Source: Apostichopus japonicus (lineage: Eukaryota > Echinodermata > Holothuroidea > Aspidochirotida > Stichopodidae). Taken from it: a stretch of 64,000 nucleotides of DNA. Every line of letters begins with the position of its first letter. The stretch's first letter is position 1. This document shows positions 22,881 to 39,140 of the stretch, piece after piece. The stretch spans positions 24,411,166 through 24,475,165 of the forward strand of contig NC_092579.1 in NCBI RefSeq assembly GCF_037975245.1, written 5' to 3'. The notes under the pieces were generated by a model. That model was not told where the DNA came from. It saw nothing but the letters and a program-made list of their open reading frames with translations, and made no database searches. The position numbers and the translations under genes are program-made.

Positions 22881-24365
22881 TATGTACAAGAACATGTTTT
22901 ATTGTGCTGTATTTAAAGCCTGAGCTTTTTAGTTCTGTGGTGTAATGTAAATTCTGGATCACACAAAGCAATTTTAACAATGTTACAGTGTAGTGCGTAC
23001 CTTGTGGTGAGCTTTATCGGCTGACATAGTGGCATATCTAGCAGATTGTGTACAGGGTCACATGGGACGTTTAGACATACTGTATAGGAAATCAGGTCTT
23101 CCTATGAAGTGCCATGACGAATTGAAACTTCCTTGCGTTAGTATCTTCTCAAATAATCATTCTGATCCTGTATATTGAAGCACTCAAGTAAATCAGCTTT
23201 TCTTCAGTCCTTAATTATCATAGAAGTGGAAGAGTACAAACTGCTACTCAATCAAACAATGTCAAACAAAGTCTGTATGATTAACAGGGAAACATACAAG
23301 GTATGTGTGGATGGCAATAAAATGTAGTGAATCTTATGAAATGCTACTAAATGTTACTGTGAATGCTTTGAAAATTCTGTTGATCTTACTGTGAAGTTTG
23401 CTTCTCTATCATCTTTGCACGAAAAATACTATTTGGTTTGTTATTACTTTACAGTCAATAACAATATATACTGCATGAGTTGATCACCAATTTGACTGAG
23501 AAAACCTGAAGTAAAGTCAAAGAGACGAACAAACAGACATAACATTTATTGTGATCCTGGTGGTTTAATGATTCAATATTAAAGTATTGGGTATATTGGT
23601 AATTTTGGATAATGTTTTTGCCAGTAGTCTTCTGAATTTTATGTGTTAAATACTACAAGCTCAACAAAAGCAGAGGCTATTGATTCACGGCTGAACACTG
23701 AATAGCCGAGACTAGAGCTTCAAATTAAACGATTAATTTTTGGTTAAATTTCATCTTACACGTCTGATTTACAATGCAAGGGTACTGAGCTGAATCTTAT
23801 CAAACAAGTGAGGTTCTTGTAAAACCTACAAAGTCAACTGTGCAAGCCTCACATTATCTACTGATTTCTGCATTAAATTTGCATAACAAATCCAAAGGCC
23901 CAAGGGCTGATCTGTTCTGTGCGCTACTTTACATGCCAACTGATATTAAATGTTTCTAACAGTGCGGTGAATTCTTGCTTCTGTGATTTGACTGAAAGAC
24001 TGCACCACAAAATTTAAACTGATTAAAATAAAGGGAAATTCAGTATTTTACATCTATTTGTTTATGTAAGCTAGAGGCCTTTATGCATAAACTTAAACCT
24101 ACAAAGCTTGGCAAAGAGTTGAGCTAAAATGACAATATCCAGGCAACTCGTTTATAGAATCTTCCAGTGCCTATTTCATTGAGCTATGAGACACAAAACC
24201 AGTATTTCAGCATGGTGATTACTGATTGCTACTTTTGGTTTTGTTTGTACATTGTTTACGTGTAAAATGTCAGAGTTAATCAACGACCATATTTTCAGGT
24301 TCTTAAAAATACCTAACACGGCAACAGTTGCTGAAGCAAAACTGACATACATGCTGCAAAGCTTT
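22881..24365. other. Intergenic region, nothing recognised
   Basis: AT-rich DNA without identifiable gene or repeat. Confidence 0.35.
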
Positions 24366-24366
24366 C

Positions 24367-24369
<3 letters not shown>

Positions 24370-24400
<31 letters not shown>

Positions 24401-24449
24401 TATATATATATGAATATAAGTATATATTAATATACATATATGTATATAT
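24370..24449. repeat. TA microsatellite (left block)
   Basis: Imperfect TA repeats. They continue on the far side of the hAT element at 26534-26760, so the hAT appears to have inserted into one TA tract. Confidence 0.85.
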
Positions 24450-26760
<2,311 letters not shown>

Positions 26761-28821
26761 TACAAAATCAATAAGACTGTTGGGTGATGAGGGAGGAACA
26801 GAGAAAGAACGTAAAACATTGCATTCCAGAATGACTAAGAAGCTTGTAATGCTCTGAGCATCTGATATGTATCTGCCCTCAATGGTAATATAGTAGCAAT
26901 GTGCACCTATGAGAAATGACACATTTCGTTGTCTATTTGAAGAAGATGTGACTGCAAGGAAGCTTGTTTGCAATTAACTAGAAGTAATATTGCCCCAAAG
27001 ATTGATCAAGTAAATTTAAGGATCCTGGAGTAGTGTCATGTATCTTTCTAATGTAACATTCAAATCACTTTGGTAATATGAAGTTGGGAAGGCGTGCAGC
27101 ATTAGCAAATGAGAACATCAAAATTGTGAAGTGTCTGAGTTTATGTTTAAAAGAAGGTGATATCCTGTGAGAAGTTTGTGGAAAAGGTGACTCATCAAGT
27201 GATGCTTGACTAGCGTTCCAGTTATAAAGCTGACATCAAGGAATGAATGAATGAACTGTGCATATACTGTACCTGTAGCGTCTGTGTGTGTAGAGCTGAA
27301 TTAGCATTTCTGAAATGGGCAACACATGATGTTTAAATGGATCTTAGTGAAGCACCTTTGTGGCCACATTAAATATATCTAACCTCAAGTTACTTATGTG
27401 CATGGTCTAGGCCATCGATGCAGCTGTTGAACATGTGCAGTTATTCACCTGATGTCTACTCAAATTGACAGGGCATGTGAGTAAAGCTTAATTCAACTAT
27501 GTAACTGAAGGTAATTAGAGATATTGTGATAGTTTGTAAAACACCAGTAGTTTGGTTTTCTCATTATGTGGTACTTTCATACTGGTTTAGTTCAGTCATC
27601 AGTGAAATTGTTTAAGAACTATTAAAACTCAAAGTGTACTGTAGTTGGGTGCTAAAGAGAGTATTTACGTAGATGGTGGTGTAGAATCTAGGAATATAAC
27701 TGAAATGAACAATATTATCTGAGTTTAAATTGAAAACCTTGCAGAACTTGTAATGATCTTGTAATATGGTGTGTTGATGTACTTTAGGTTTGTCTTTGAC
27801 TCATTGTATAGTGTAGTTCACATCAATTACCTGAATAACTCTCAAAGTTAATTTATCCTCATGCTTTGTGTGGTGAACCTTTCCCAACTTTTTTTTAAGT
27901 TAGCATTTAAGTTAGTCAGGTAGTTATCTCAAGTGCACATTGCTAAAATTGTCTTGGCAGAAGTGAGGCATTAGAAGCCTTCTTCAGAATAGAGATATAG
28001 AAACCTGACACCTCTGCCCACTGTCAAAACAATAATTGGGCCCACTGATGATTACATTCTCCAGCTTGGGGCTTTGATGGGTTTTGAGGGGTTCTTTATT
28101 GGTTTACATCATAGTTGGTGTATAATATAGTTTTATTAATAAATGTTACTGTACAATAGCATCCTTTGATACACACAGTATGTCTGTTTCCAACTTAAGC
28201 TACATAGGTGCAGGTTTTTTTTCCTTTTTTTATCCATCTTGTTTATTAAAGTTTCCTTAACTGATTGCAGTCATGTACAATACATTAAAAATATTTGCAA
28301 AATGAAGGATCAACTAGCTTAAAAGCAGGTAAAGAACTTAATTCTGTGCGGACTGAAAAGGGAAAAAACATATATGTTTGATCCTATGTTTTTCTATATT
28401 TTACAGTGTGTACCAGTGTTGTTCATGGATGAAATCTGTCATATATAATGATTGCAAATGACAGTTGATAGTTTTTAAAACTAACCGAAACAGCCAAAAA
28501 CGGTAAAATTTTGAAAGCATCTTTGCAAAAACGGTTCTCATTACAACCGCTAGACTCTGCCTAGATATGAGTTGAGTAATGAATATGCAACACCAAACAG
28601 CGACGGTGTGACACATATTCATGATATTCAAGTTTTAGTTTTAGTTTCCAAATTTGAATTAGAATGTTGAATTGAAAGCCACCCAACGTGCAGTGCAGTT
28701 GAAATCCATAAAACCTTGTGAGCTTCTCCCACATTCGTTGTCATAGAAATAACTGCCTCATGGCCTGCACATTTATTACTGTCGTCATTGGTCTGCTAGT
28801 TGCATCAATGATCATCTAAAG
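26761..28821. other. Intergenic region, nothing recognised
   Basis: AT-rich DNA; only chance-size open frames. Confidence 0.35.
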
Positions 28822-29763
28822 CCAGGTTACTCAACCTGGGGTCCGCGGACCCCTAGGGGGTCTGTGAAATTTATTTGGGGGTCCGTGAGGGCAAAGGGGT
28901 CCGCAGGGGGTCCGTGAAAAAATAAGGGCCCGTGAAAAAATAAGGGTCCGCGAAAGCCGAACAGGTTCGTGAAAAGTGGAATGAGAGATATAGTCGAAGG
29001 AAGAAGTATGTTTGCCTCTAGAAATCTAGGCTAGGCTAGCCGTCAATACGTCGGACCCTGATGATCAGCCGTATCGTCAGTAGTCGATAAATGTTGAATC
29101 GTGCGTTCCCCGATGAAAACAAGTAATATAGTTTCTCATTGGTATATATACATTCGGTGAGGTATGGATAACATGCCACCCGAGTGTTGTGTACAACTTA
29201 ACTGCACACTATACATCCTAATATGCAGAGCAATAACTATGATGCGTTGCTCACTGTTGAAACAGCGAAGCGCGGTAGTTATAAGGCTTTGGTGGAGGAT
29301 AAGTTATAACTAACTTGGATTTGACACCAAAAAAACGGTGCCATTTGCAGCTATCTCTACAAAGAAAACACATAATTCTCCTGACCTCATGCAGAATCAA
29401 CCAGTTTGTATCTGACAACTCATTGCTTCCAAATTAAAATTTAATTGGGAAATATATCATTTGAAAGTAAGAATTTCCAAGTAGGCCTATGCCTAGGAAA
29501 ACTAGGTCTAGGAAAACTGCATTCCAGGCCCAGAAAAATGCATTTCTAAACATAAAATTCTTGAACATAAATTTACTTCAAAAGTCACAAAATAATGCAC
29601 CATTTCGCATCTGACCCTCAAATATTGAAAAAAATTCAAAGGGGACAGGGAAAACCCCCTCCCCTTATACCCTCCCCCAGGCCGGCGGTCACTGTCCGGG
29701 GGTCCTTCAAACATTCAGTTTATCTCAAGGGGTCCCTGGATAGAAAAAGGTTGAGAACCTAGG
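28822..29763. mobile_element. hAT-type element, 0.94 kb, perfect 8-bp target duplication
   Basis: Flanked by ATCTAAAG at 28814-28821 and 29764-29771. The left end reads CCAGGTTACTCAACC followed by TGGGGTCCGCGGACCCC. The right end, reverse-complemented, reads CCTAGGTTCTCAACC and then reaches GGGACCCC. This matches the 'TTCTCAACCTGGGGTCC' end style of many hAT (Charlie-like) MITEs. The first 150 bases contain repeated GGGGTCCGTGA words. No coding capacity recognised. Confidence 0.8.
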
Positions 29764-29771
29764 ATCTAAAG

Positions 29772-32700
29772 GAGAGCTTCTTTGATACTGAATATGCATT
29801 ACAGTGCATTCTCTCATTGGCTTGTTTAAACCACAAGACACAGCATAACAATACATGAATGACTGTATTCAGCGGATAAACTTTGGATACTTTCGATCAT
29901 TAATTTCTTAATTAAGGAAACAAGTTTTGGCAATATTAGCTTGGTGAAAGCTCATTTTCATGGTTTGTCAGATAAGCAACTTAAATGAAATTCCATTTTT
30001 GAAAATGAACAGTTTTATGTATTTCCATTTTCGAAACACACAGAACACTTTAACAGGTACGGCAAAGGGAGCAAAATTACGTCTGGGGGGCATGGTTAAA
30101 TCTCAACCATAGAAATTTAAAATGTAATATTGTGCCCAAGGTACTGTATACATAGGTAGATACAATTTGCTTCTAATATCATCAAATAAAGCTTTTGACA
30201 CAGTTGAAGCTATAATAATAATGCGTAGTGTATTTGTAGGATGGGTGATGATAGTGACTTCTGATGTTTGACCATGCAAATTGAAGTTGAATCTGTTTTG
30301 AGTTCATATAATTGGCAACAATTTACTGGCCATGCTAACACAGATGGTGCTGGCAGACATGTTAAACTGAACAGACTCAGTAAAGTCCTCTCTGTTAAAG
30401 CCATGTTGCAATGTGGTTTATTAGTTTATTTCCTTAGCTCAATTTACTATAGGTCATGAGAGCTGCTTGGAAATGTCATTAAATAGCGATTTTCAAGATG
30501 CCAACTTTAGAATGTTTGAATCCAAACAACCGTTACCAGTTCATTCTGTGTGATATGGTGAATACCAACCATGGCTGTATCAGTCATGCACCTGTTCACA
30601 TGGGTCCTATTTTGTGAGGAAGTTTAGTGGAAAGGAATTGATATGCATTATTTTCTGAAATTGGGAACATTAACTTGCCTTGAAGTTGTCTGGCCCTCTC
30701 TGGTGCATGGTGTTATAATTGTTACATTTTAAGTTTGGTGTAAGCTTGATTTGGTGATCCAATGCATAAAGTTGTACTGTACAGGTTCTACAGTTTCTTG
30801 TTCAAATGTTAAACCATAATGTGCTGGCCGCTCCTTTGAACCTTGCCATCATTGATCCCTTCAGGCTCTTACCTGCCCCCCACACTGAAGTTAAACGGAC
30901 ATGGACTACTACCTATTGCTTCTTTTCTCATCCTGGTTCAGTTTTCGTTTGCTGAATGTTCGTATCGCGTTCCTTAAATAGGAGTAGATGCTTCCTGTTG
31001 TTACTCCTCTATGAATTCACAGGAAATGATGGTTGTTCCACTGGAAGTACAAATTTGTCGCGTGTTTTTTGTTCGCATACAGTACTGCCCATGTGTGTGT
31101 GGATTTGTTAGCAGGTTTATTACTGCATGCTACATTCTAATTTAAACGTGTCGTGCAATCATCTCAATTGCTGAAGGCTACGTAAACGTCAATGCTTGAG
31201 TGAGTGCCTGCCCAATTTTTTAATAACCTGTGCACAGTACCTTTGCCTGTAAAGTGGATCTTGGTACTTGGAATTTTGGAATCTGTAGAGGTTATTTGTA
31301 GCCGATATACATATTAATCTGGAGTGCTAACTTACAGTTTGTTGTTGCTCCATTCTTCAGTATAACTGAAGGCAGCTTTCATCATTTGTTGCTGGGTATT
31401 TTGAAAGGTTGGTGTTCAGTTAAGCAACGTGACAATATAGTTTGTGTTCTCACCCGCTGTATTTTTATGTTCGATATGGCTATGTTTTAGCTCTTCATGT
31501 AGTTTAAGAGATTATTTTAACTTGTTCATTAATTAAATCACTTAACTTGGTAAGTAACATATAAATTTCATTTGGATATGTTGTTGCTCATTTTGTTTAA
31601 TTAGTATGGATGCATCATGATAATGTTTAGTGGAGATGTTAATTATTGTGGAACTGAGCAATAGGTTTTGAAATGTCTTGTCTCCATTGCTAAGTAATAT
31701 TGTGAAGTAACAGTTTAACCTAACTGCAAGACTTGAGATAGGCAACTTCTTGCAATAAAGTCGTCTGCTGACATTTTGCTGTTCTCTGCTTCATATTAAA
31801 CACATATTGATGCCTTATTTTATAGTTCTATTGAACAAGCAAATTGAATTGTGATGATTCTAGGGCATGCACAGGAATAGCAATGATCCAGGGTGGTCAT
31901 ATCTTTGAAAATATGTTTTCACGAGCTGTACATGGTTTTGTTTGTAAACCTTACCTTAGAAGCTATAGCTGCCTTGATGTGGTTTTGAATGGTTTTCTAG
32001 GTTTCATGTCTGAAGTGCAGTATCTGACATCCCTATATCCACAAAAAGATACACTGAAACACTATTGCTCATGTCATTCATATTTATGGTATTTTGTGTT
32101 TCCTTTGTCTAATTTTTGTTTGCATTTTTCTGGACTTAAGAACAGTTTAGTGAACTGTTTTTTTTAAGGGTCTGATATTGCATGACTACAATATGAAGTT
32201 TTAAGATACACAAGAACATTACTACCGTGTTGACAGTTAAAACCTGTCGTTCCAAATGGAGACAACATTGCTTAAAGGCTTTGAAGACTCGCCCCAAACC
32301 GCGTGCCGCCATCTGAAAAAGTTAACTTTCGTTGCTTGCAAGTGACGTTTTGTTTGTGTCGCTACAAAATGCATACAGTACATTACTAAAACGTGATACC
32401 TTGTTATCTTTAGCTGGACCTGAGATGTCCATCGCTGTATAGTTTGCACACAGTGCTGTGGGTATTGACCGCAGCTGTATGTACTGACTATACACTAGTG
32501 TCCAATTACTGATGGTAGCAAGCTGTGTGTGTGTATTTTCTGCGATCGATGGTGGTGTCTAACACTTCTGTTACACCTCATTCGAAACTAGGTCAGATTA
32601 CCGGCATTAGACGTTTCTTTTTGCGCGAGTCTTCACACCCTTTAAATGTACCAAACCTTGTGTTCTCCACTTCAAAAAATGTACCTGGATGGTATTTTTG

Positions 32701-35013
32701 TTTTCAGTTCTCACAGTTCATTTAAAAGGTCTACAGATATTAATCAAAGCATCTCTGCAAGTTTACGTCACAGACACCACAAATTGAGGAGCTTGAATTA
32801 TAATTTTGCAACATGCGTAATTCTGAGACCTTGTCTTCAACTAATTTGTTTTGTAAAATGTTTGCAGCTGCTGTATGTAATGATTAATGTATGTTTCTAT
32901 TGATGTGTGTCACTGGTCCCATCTTATTCTGCTGAGTCATATGCAGAAATATGACAAGGATATCGTTGCTAAGGCTCCCTTCAGATTGGTTTGTCTCCAC
33001 AGCATATAACAAACAGCTTCTCCAGGCAATTTATGCACTTACAGGGGCCCTTGTATTTATACTTTGAACTCTTACTACTGTACACAGTCTGTTGTCAGAA
33101 TTTACTGACCATATTCAGAGCATTTTATGCTAGTAAGGCCAAAAGATATATCCTATAAGAACTCTGTGGGTGTGCAACATGCCATAGTTGTTGACAGAAA
33201 CAAAATATATAAATATGGATCACATTTATTCTGCTAGACAGTAAGAATTTGCCAAAAAGTGGGATGTGGCAGTGTGCTAATTCTTGATGTAGTTGACAGG
33301 ACCCTGACTTTTAGAAGAATTGTCTGGTAGCCCTTAGAAGTTACCTTATAAAAAACGATAAATAATTTTCCAAACATGTTTTCAAAATATGAGAACGCTA
33401 ATGTTGCGTTTGACAGAGAAACAATTTATTTATCGTTTAGGATGGATATTTCAAATATACTTTGAACAGTAGAGAATGTCACGTCACCTTCGCAAATGCA
33501 GATTGCGACATAACCCAAGCTCCATACAGTTCCTACAGTAATCACAACAAAAACCGCGTTTGAATACAGATTAATTTCTTCCTTAATTTTTGGTGAAAAT
33601 TCATATAAATTATATATATGTTTTAAAAAATCGTTAAGCCGTCATATATGTAGTGCATCAGGGATGTGATTTTTGTGTAACACAAGATAAGTTTGAACAG
33701 CAGACTCTTCGTTGTTATACTGTACATCGCGCTGTCCAGCTCCAATGCGAGGAATGTTCGCATGTAGGCTACTCTAACGTCAAGGATGTACAGTAAAATT
33801 TTCTGTTGAATGTCACTTTATCCAAGGCAAGGATGAATCATACTGATTTCACCACTAATCATGTCTTCCAACTTTATAATATCTTCAACATCTTCATAGA
33901 AATTGTCATAAAATCTTTTATTTTGAGAAAAACTGAAAGTTTGTATAAATAACCACATAGCATTGACTGTATGTATGCTTGCACATAGTTGTGTTTGACT
34001 AAACAACAAATTGCCACTTCTTTATTATTTCATCAGAATAATTATCAGTGGTTCTGGTTAACTGGGCCCTTCTTTTCTTGAATTATAATACTTACTAATG
34101 TGTGCTTAGAGATACTGTATTTCATCTCTTACCCATCCATGCAGCATATATTCACAATGTCTGAGGATCTGTCAAGTTTTGAAAAACGACACCTTCCCTT
34201 AGTGATTAAGAGCTATCAATCTTCCATTGATGGAGGGCTATCAAGGTATTGTGAAGGCTCCTATATATAGTAGTCCAGAGTGGATGATTATGGTACTGGA
34301 GAGAGAACGATCAATGTGATGTTCAGAGAAATTCTCAGAAATTTATGTCAAAACCTGAAGGGGCATTGATGATGTAAATTGTGCCTTAGGTGTACTTAAG
34401 TGTGGTGGGCAGCATGGATTTAATAAGTTTGACAAGTTTACCACATGCTGATAATTTTGAATGAAAATGAGACAGGTAAGCTCGTCACTCGTTAATATTA
34501 AAACCAGTGAATTTTTGAATATGCATGTGGTCTACAAGCGAACAGGGATAGCTATTCATGTCATATTAGTTGTGCATTTATTTTACTCATATTGGCTCAT
34601 ATTGCCTAGAACACAACTTCTGAAGATTCTGCCTTATATGGGGATTATGTGGCAATAGACCACATAGTCTAGGCCCTGAACCCCACCACACGGGCTGTGA
34701 TTCTGATCGTATAGAATTATTGGGCAAAATCAAGATACAATGAAACTGGTTAAGAACAGTTTTACAAATTTAGCATCTGAATTGTAAACATGATCTGTCT
34801 TTGATTAGTCTTTGTGAGCTTGCATAACAGCAGTTGTAATGTTAAACAAGACTGAACCATTAGAGTATGGTACATGTAATATTTGTAAGAAGATCGGTAA
34901 TTTGCTTGCTCTTTAATTTCTCAGCGTAGTAAGTTTTGGAGTTGCACTGGTTGCAAAGATATTGAATTGAACAAGTGTGATTTAACATTGTGGACTTCCT
35001 TTTCCATCTACAG
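29772..35013. other. Region upstream of the iRhom first coding exon
   Basis: No repeat with clear ends and no recognisable exon. The iRhom exon at 35014 begins with a splice acceptor, so a non-coding first exon and promoter should lie somewhere in or before this stretch. I could not place them. Confidence 0.3.
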
Positions 35014-35369
35014 GATATTTGAAACAGTTCATCACCAAAACATAAAAAGAAAGCAGTTGTGCAATATCAAGAACCAGCTGGTTGGCTGGTGTTCATCTGA
35101 AGGCAGATGGCTGATAACACCAATGCTGATGTAACCAGATCCCCTGGCAGGGTCAGCTTAACCCAAAGCAGGAGTGTGGGTTACTTAGCAGAGCCTGGAG
35201 AGAGGGACCATGGAGTCCATCAGGCAGCCAGTGCTGGTGACATGCCCAGTATGGTCCCTGTTGAGCAGGACAATGGTGATGTATTTGATCAGAGTCATCC
35301 ATCCAGCGATCCAGGCATGATGGCATCATCATCTCAGACAGCCATTATCAGATCATCAAACTGGAGAAA
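35014..35369 (+). CDS. RHBDF: iRhom (inactive rhomboid) exon 1a, first coding exon
   Basis: Begins after a CCATCTACAG acceptor, so 35014-35106 is 5' UTR. The start ATG at 35107 is preceded in frame by TGA at 35098-35100. The 87 codons plus two bases encode the extreme N-terminus (MADNTNADVTRSP, LTQSRSVGYLAEPGER), rich in S, D and Q with no domain. It ends at a GTAAGT donor (35370). Its two-base remainder joins in frame to the exon at 55028, across an intron of 19.7 kb. In the family, iRhoms are multi-pass ER membrane proteins, related to rhomboid proteases but without catalysis, that guide ADAM17 maturation and EGFR-ligand signalling; this end is cytoplasmic and poorly conserved. The assignment rests on the downstream exons. 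Confidence 0.7.
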
Positions 35370-37880
35370 GTAAGTTTACAAGTCAATCACTTTAACTTCT
35401 AGGATTAGCATGTATGTGTAGTCTATATGAAGAGCAGAAGGCCTTAAGCTGATTCATGTGGCCTGGGAGGAAGAAAGGCCTTGGTGTACATCCTTAACAG
35501 AAGAATAATATCAAGTGTGAACTTAGTCATGTCTGCTTTACATTGTCACTGTGTTACAATGTCATTGTTTTGTTGTAATTCCCACATTGTGCAGATCGAG
35601 ATAAAGCTGTGACTTGTACTACAGTCTTTCTGTTTGTGAGGAGATGTATGTTGTGGAGAATTTGGATTCACTTTTCACTGCCTTAAATTTTTAGTGAACT
35701 ACGGCACAGTACTGTTTAGAAATTTATACCTAAATTTCCAGTAGAGGCATTAACAGTAAGTAACAGTTTTCTGCCTACCTGTATAGTTAAAGGAATTGTT
35801 ACAGTTAGTGCTAACTGGGATCCTGTTCTTTCGGTCATATCATTTTTTTGTCTTTGTATCGCCATAAGCCTTGCCCTGTGATGAATTTAGTTTCCGTGTT
35901 AGAGTGCTTGAAATGTTGGCCGTCCTGCCAGAAAATACAAATCTAACACTGACTTTCGCCGAGACTTGACATCAGTGCGACACATTGGTCAGAAACGATC
36001 AGATCTCACTCTAAGCTTGGCCTTGATACGATACACAGGAATATGTACAGACTTCGCATACGGCTGTGATTAAAAAAAATCACTCAAATTACAAATATCT
36101 GAACAACATATTATGAATAAAACCACGAGAAATTTCCATCCAAATTGCTATTTTACTCTCAGAAATTTGAACTTTCCTGGCTACAGTGTAGCTTGCTAAT
36201 GATAGTTGCCCTGCAGCCCCCGAAATGAAGTGCCGCGATGATGTCACACCGCTCATCGTTCTCCACTGTTCAAAATATATTAGATTAAGTTGGCGCGATG
36301 TTCAAAAATTCCCTTCTCCTGAATCATAGGATGAAAAATACCCGAAACAGATGGAGAAATGATGGAGTTTCTTTCTTATACCCAATAGACTGCCTATACT
36401 CATTATGATTTTCACTCTTACTGTACTGAATTCCCTCTTGGTCCTGTGGATTTAATGCAGTCACAAAGCATAAAACATTCTTTTGCTGTTAAGGTACTGG
36501 AATATATATGTATTTTGGGGACTATCACAAAAACCTTGTGGGAACCAATAAAATGAAAGAAAACAATGTACGGTATCTGTCTCCCTGTTCATGTTTGTAA
36601 TTATAAGTTTTATATTTCTTAAAGAGCTTAAACATTTGTGTACTTTATCTTTGAGTTAGTGAGGCCATTTCCCAGAAGTTTTCCAGTTGACAGATTCCCA
36701 GAGCCTGGTTAAAAGGGTTGATATATTTTAATTTATAATCAATAATTTTGTGATAGATGCATGCCAAGAAACTACACCATTCTTGGTTAATAACCAACAG
36801 ATGCACAGTACTGAACACAGTGCAGTAAATGGCATATTCAACTTGTTCGAAAATGCCCAGGTGATGAAAAAGATATTTCTGAAACTTCTCAGATAGGCAA
36901 AGCTAAAATTTGGTTAATTTCAAGATACTGAAACAAATACTTCTTTTTTATCATAGATAATTGCAACTTATGTCATGTAAATAACAGTTGCAAATAGAGT
37001 TGTTTGTGAGCTCTAACTGCATCTGGCTGGTTTCGTGGCAAATCAGTTAAAATTTGCAAATCCATTAATATTGACAAACCCTGTACTTACCAGTTTGGTG
37101 TTTAAAAGTGCATTGTACTCTAATGTAGACATTTCTGCCACCTTCACTAATTAATAACAATATTATCATATTCACACATTATTGGATACCCCTCAGTTGT
37201 AACTAAGCATATATATGAATTACCATCTTTCTACATTCCTGCACTCCTAGTTGTGTATTTATTTATTCAACAAAAAGTCCTTGTTGTCTCACAAAGTAAA
37301 TTTATGTAAACAACTTTGTTTTGTTTACGCATTTTCTTAGTTTATACAATTTTGGCCGACTATTAAAGGGGTGAGACAAATTTTCATGGACCTAATATTT
37401 ATAATAGATTGTCAGTTCTGGTTCCTTAGAAGATCCAATATGGCAAATTTATGAAGCTTAATTAGTATGTAATTGATAGGCAATAAAACTTACCACACCA
37501 ATGACTGGACTGGTACATCACACAATATGGATGGACTGTGTGGTGAAAACATCATCCTCAGTACCTGGCAAAGGTTTATCCAGAAAACAAGATGTCAAGA
37601 CATGATTAATTAAAGTATGGATTCTTTTAACCAACCAGATTATGAGTACTTCTGGATAAACTCTCCATGCAGTATTAACAGAACTGGTTTGCAACAACTC
37701 CCTGAAGTTTATTGGAGTCTGCCTGCATGGTGAACTGAGTTATAGACCTATATGTGCTTGTTCACTAGCACACTGCCATAGTGACAGGACAGGGAGTCTC
37801 CAGGTTGTCATGATTGGAATACAAAATGACAGACTTAAAGGGGCCTGCTTCATGAATCAAATTATTAATCTTATATGTTG
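35370..37880. other. iRhom intron, nothing recognised
   Basis: Start of the long first intron; no bounded repeat or exon was found. Confidence 0.35.
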
Positions 37881-37894
37881 AAAAGGTGGTTGCA

Positions 37895-37942
37895 GCATGG
37901 TATCAGCATGGTATTAGCATGGTATCAGCATGGTATCAGCAT
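37895..37942 (+). repeat. 11-bp tandem repeat
   Basis: Four to five copies of AGCATGGTATC, one with a C-to-T change. Confidence 0.85.
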
Positions 37943-37964
37943 CCAAAATGGATAGGAGAAATGA

Positions 37965-38385
37965 AGACACAGTAGTGACTATACTGGGAAGTAGTGACTA
38001 CAGTAGATTGTTGGTGGTTGTTGATGAATATACATGATACACTACAGTGGTATAGAATCATTGTCATTATAGCTGAGTTTGAGCTGATTGGTACTGACTG
38101 GTAGTGACTACTAGATTATTTATTATTGCTGATGAATACATTATACACTACAGTGGTATAGAATCATTGTCATTATAGCTGAGTAGTACTGACTAGTAAT
38201 GACTACTAGATTGTTTGTGGTTGGTTTAGTATCATTAAGCTGATTAGTACTGACTGGTAGTGACTACTAGATTGTTTATTGTTGCTGATGAATACATTAT
38301 ACACTACAGTGGTATAGAATCATTGTCATTATAGCTTAGTAGTACTGGCTAGTAATGACAACAACATTGTTTGTGGTTATTGATG
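37965..38385 (+). repeat. Tandem repeat of about 0.12-0.18 kb units
   Basis: Repeated words TAGTGACTACTAGATTGTTT, GATGAATACATTATACACTA and CAGTGGTATAGAATCATTGT recur in order three times or more, with internal deletions. It directly abuts the LINE remnant at 38405. Confidence 0.7.
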
Positions 38386-38404
38386 AATGTGGGCATTTCT
38401 AAGT

Positions 38405-39140
38405 TAACTCAAATAATAATAATAACAACAACAACACAATAATTAGTCTTGTATAGTGCAGAATCCAACAAAAGTTGCTCAATGCACTTTACAGATGATG
38501 ACAAACAAGTGAGAAAAAAAGAAAACATCAAATAACAATGTGAAAACAGATGACTTTTAAGATGATGCTCAAACTGATCAAGTGAGTCCAGAGACCTAAT
38601 ACATCTACTGGAAGTGAGATCCACAAATGGGGAGCAGCACGATGAAAGCTCTGATCATCTCTGATCATTATCTATTGAGACACTGGAACATTAGGCTGGC
38701 TAAGGCCTATTTTTAGTTTATTGATGCAAGATACATAAGCAACTAGGGGTATTAAGTTTAATAGCAAAGAGGGCCAAAATGAGGATTTTATCAATGCATA
38801 GATTTATAGGTAACCAATGCAGCTCTTTCAGTACTGGAGTTATTATGGCAGTATTTTTATTCGCTCTGTGAGCAGTTTGATTGGGTAGAATTGCACCAGC
38901 TAGTAAAATATTTGCATAATCAAGCCAACTGGAAGTTACTGCGTAAATAACTCTTTCAGTTGTAGACTTATCCAGATATTTATGAAGTTGACCCACTTGT
39001 CTAATATGATACATTGTAGACTAACGTATATAAATAACTTGCTTATCCATAGCAAAGTGGTTAACCAAGTTAACACAAAGTTTGTGTACCACAGGAGTGG
39101 TATGTAAAACTTTATCACCAATTCTTAAATTCTAGTGTTG
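38405..39140 (-). mobile_element. L2/CR1-type LINE remnant
   Basis: On the minus strand, from about 39014 down, the sequence encodes the C-terminal part of a non-LTR reverse transcriptase: YHIRQVGQLHKYLDKST, TSSWLDYANILLAGAI, then ITPVLKELHWLPINLCIDKI. After frameshifts it continues with RAAPHLW, SLP and DQFEHHLKSHLF (to about 38510). A 3' tail with TGTAAAGTGCATTGAGCA and an ATT-rich end follows at about 38480-38411. The copy is 5'-truncated with several breaks, as is usual for LINE insertions. It lies antisense in the iRhom intron. Confidence 0.75.
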
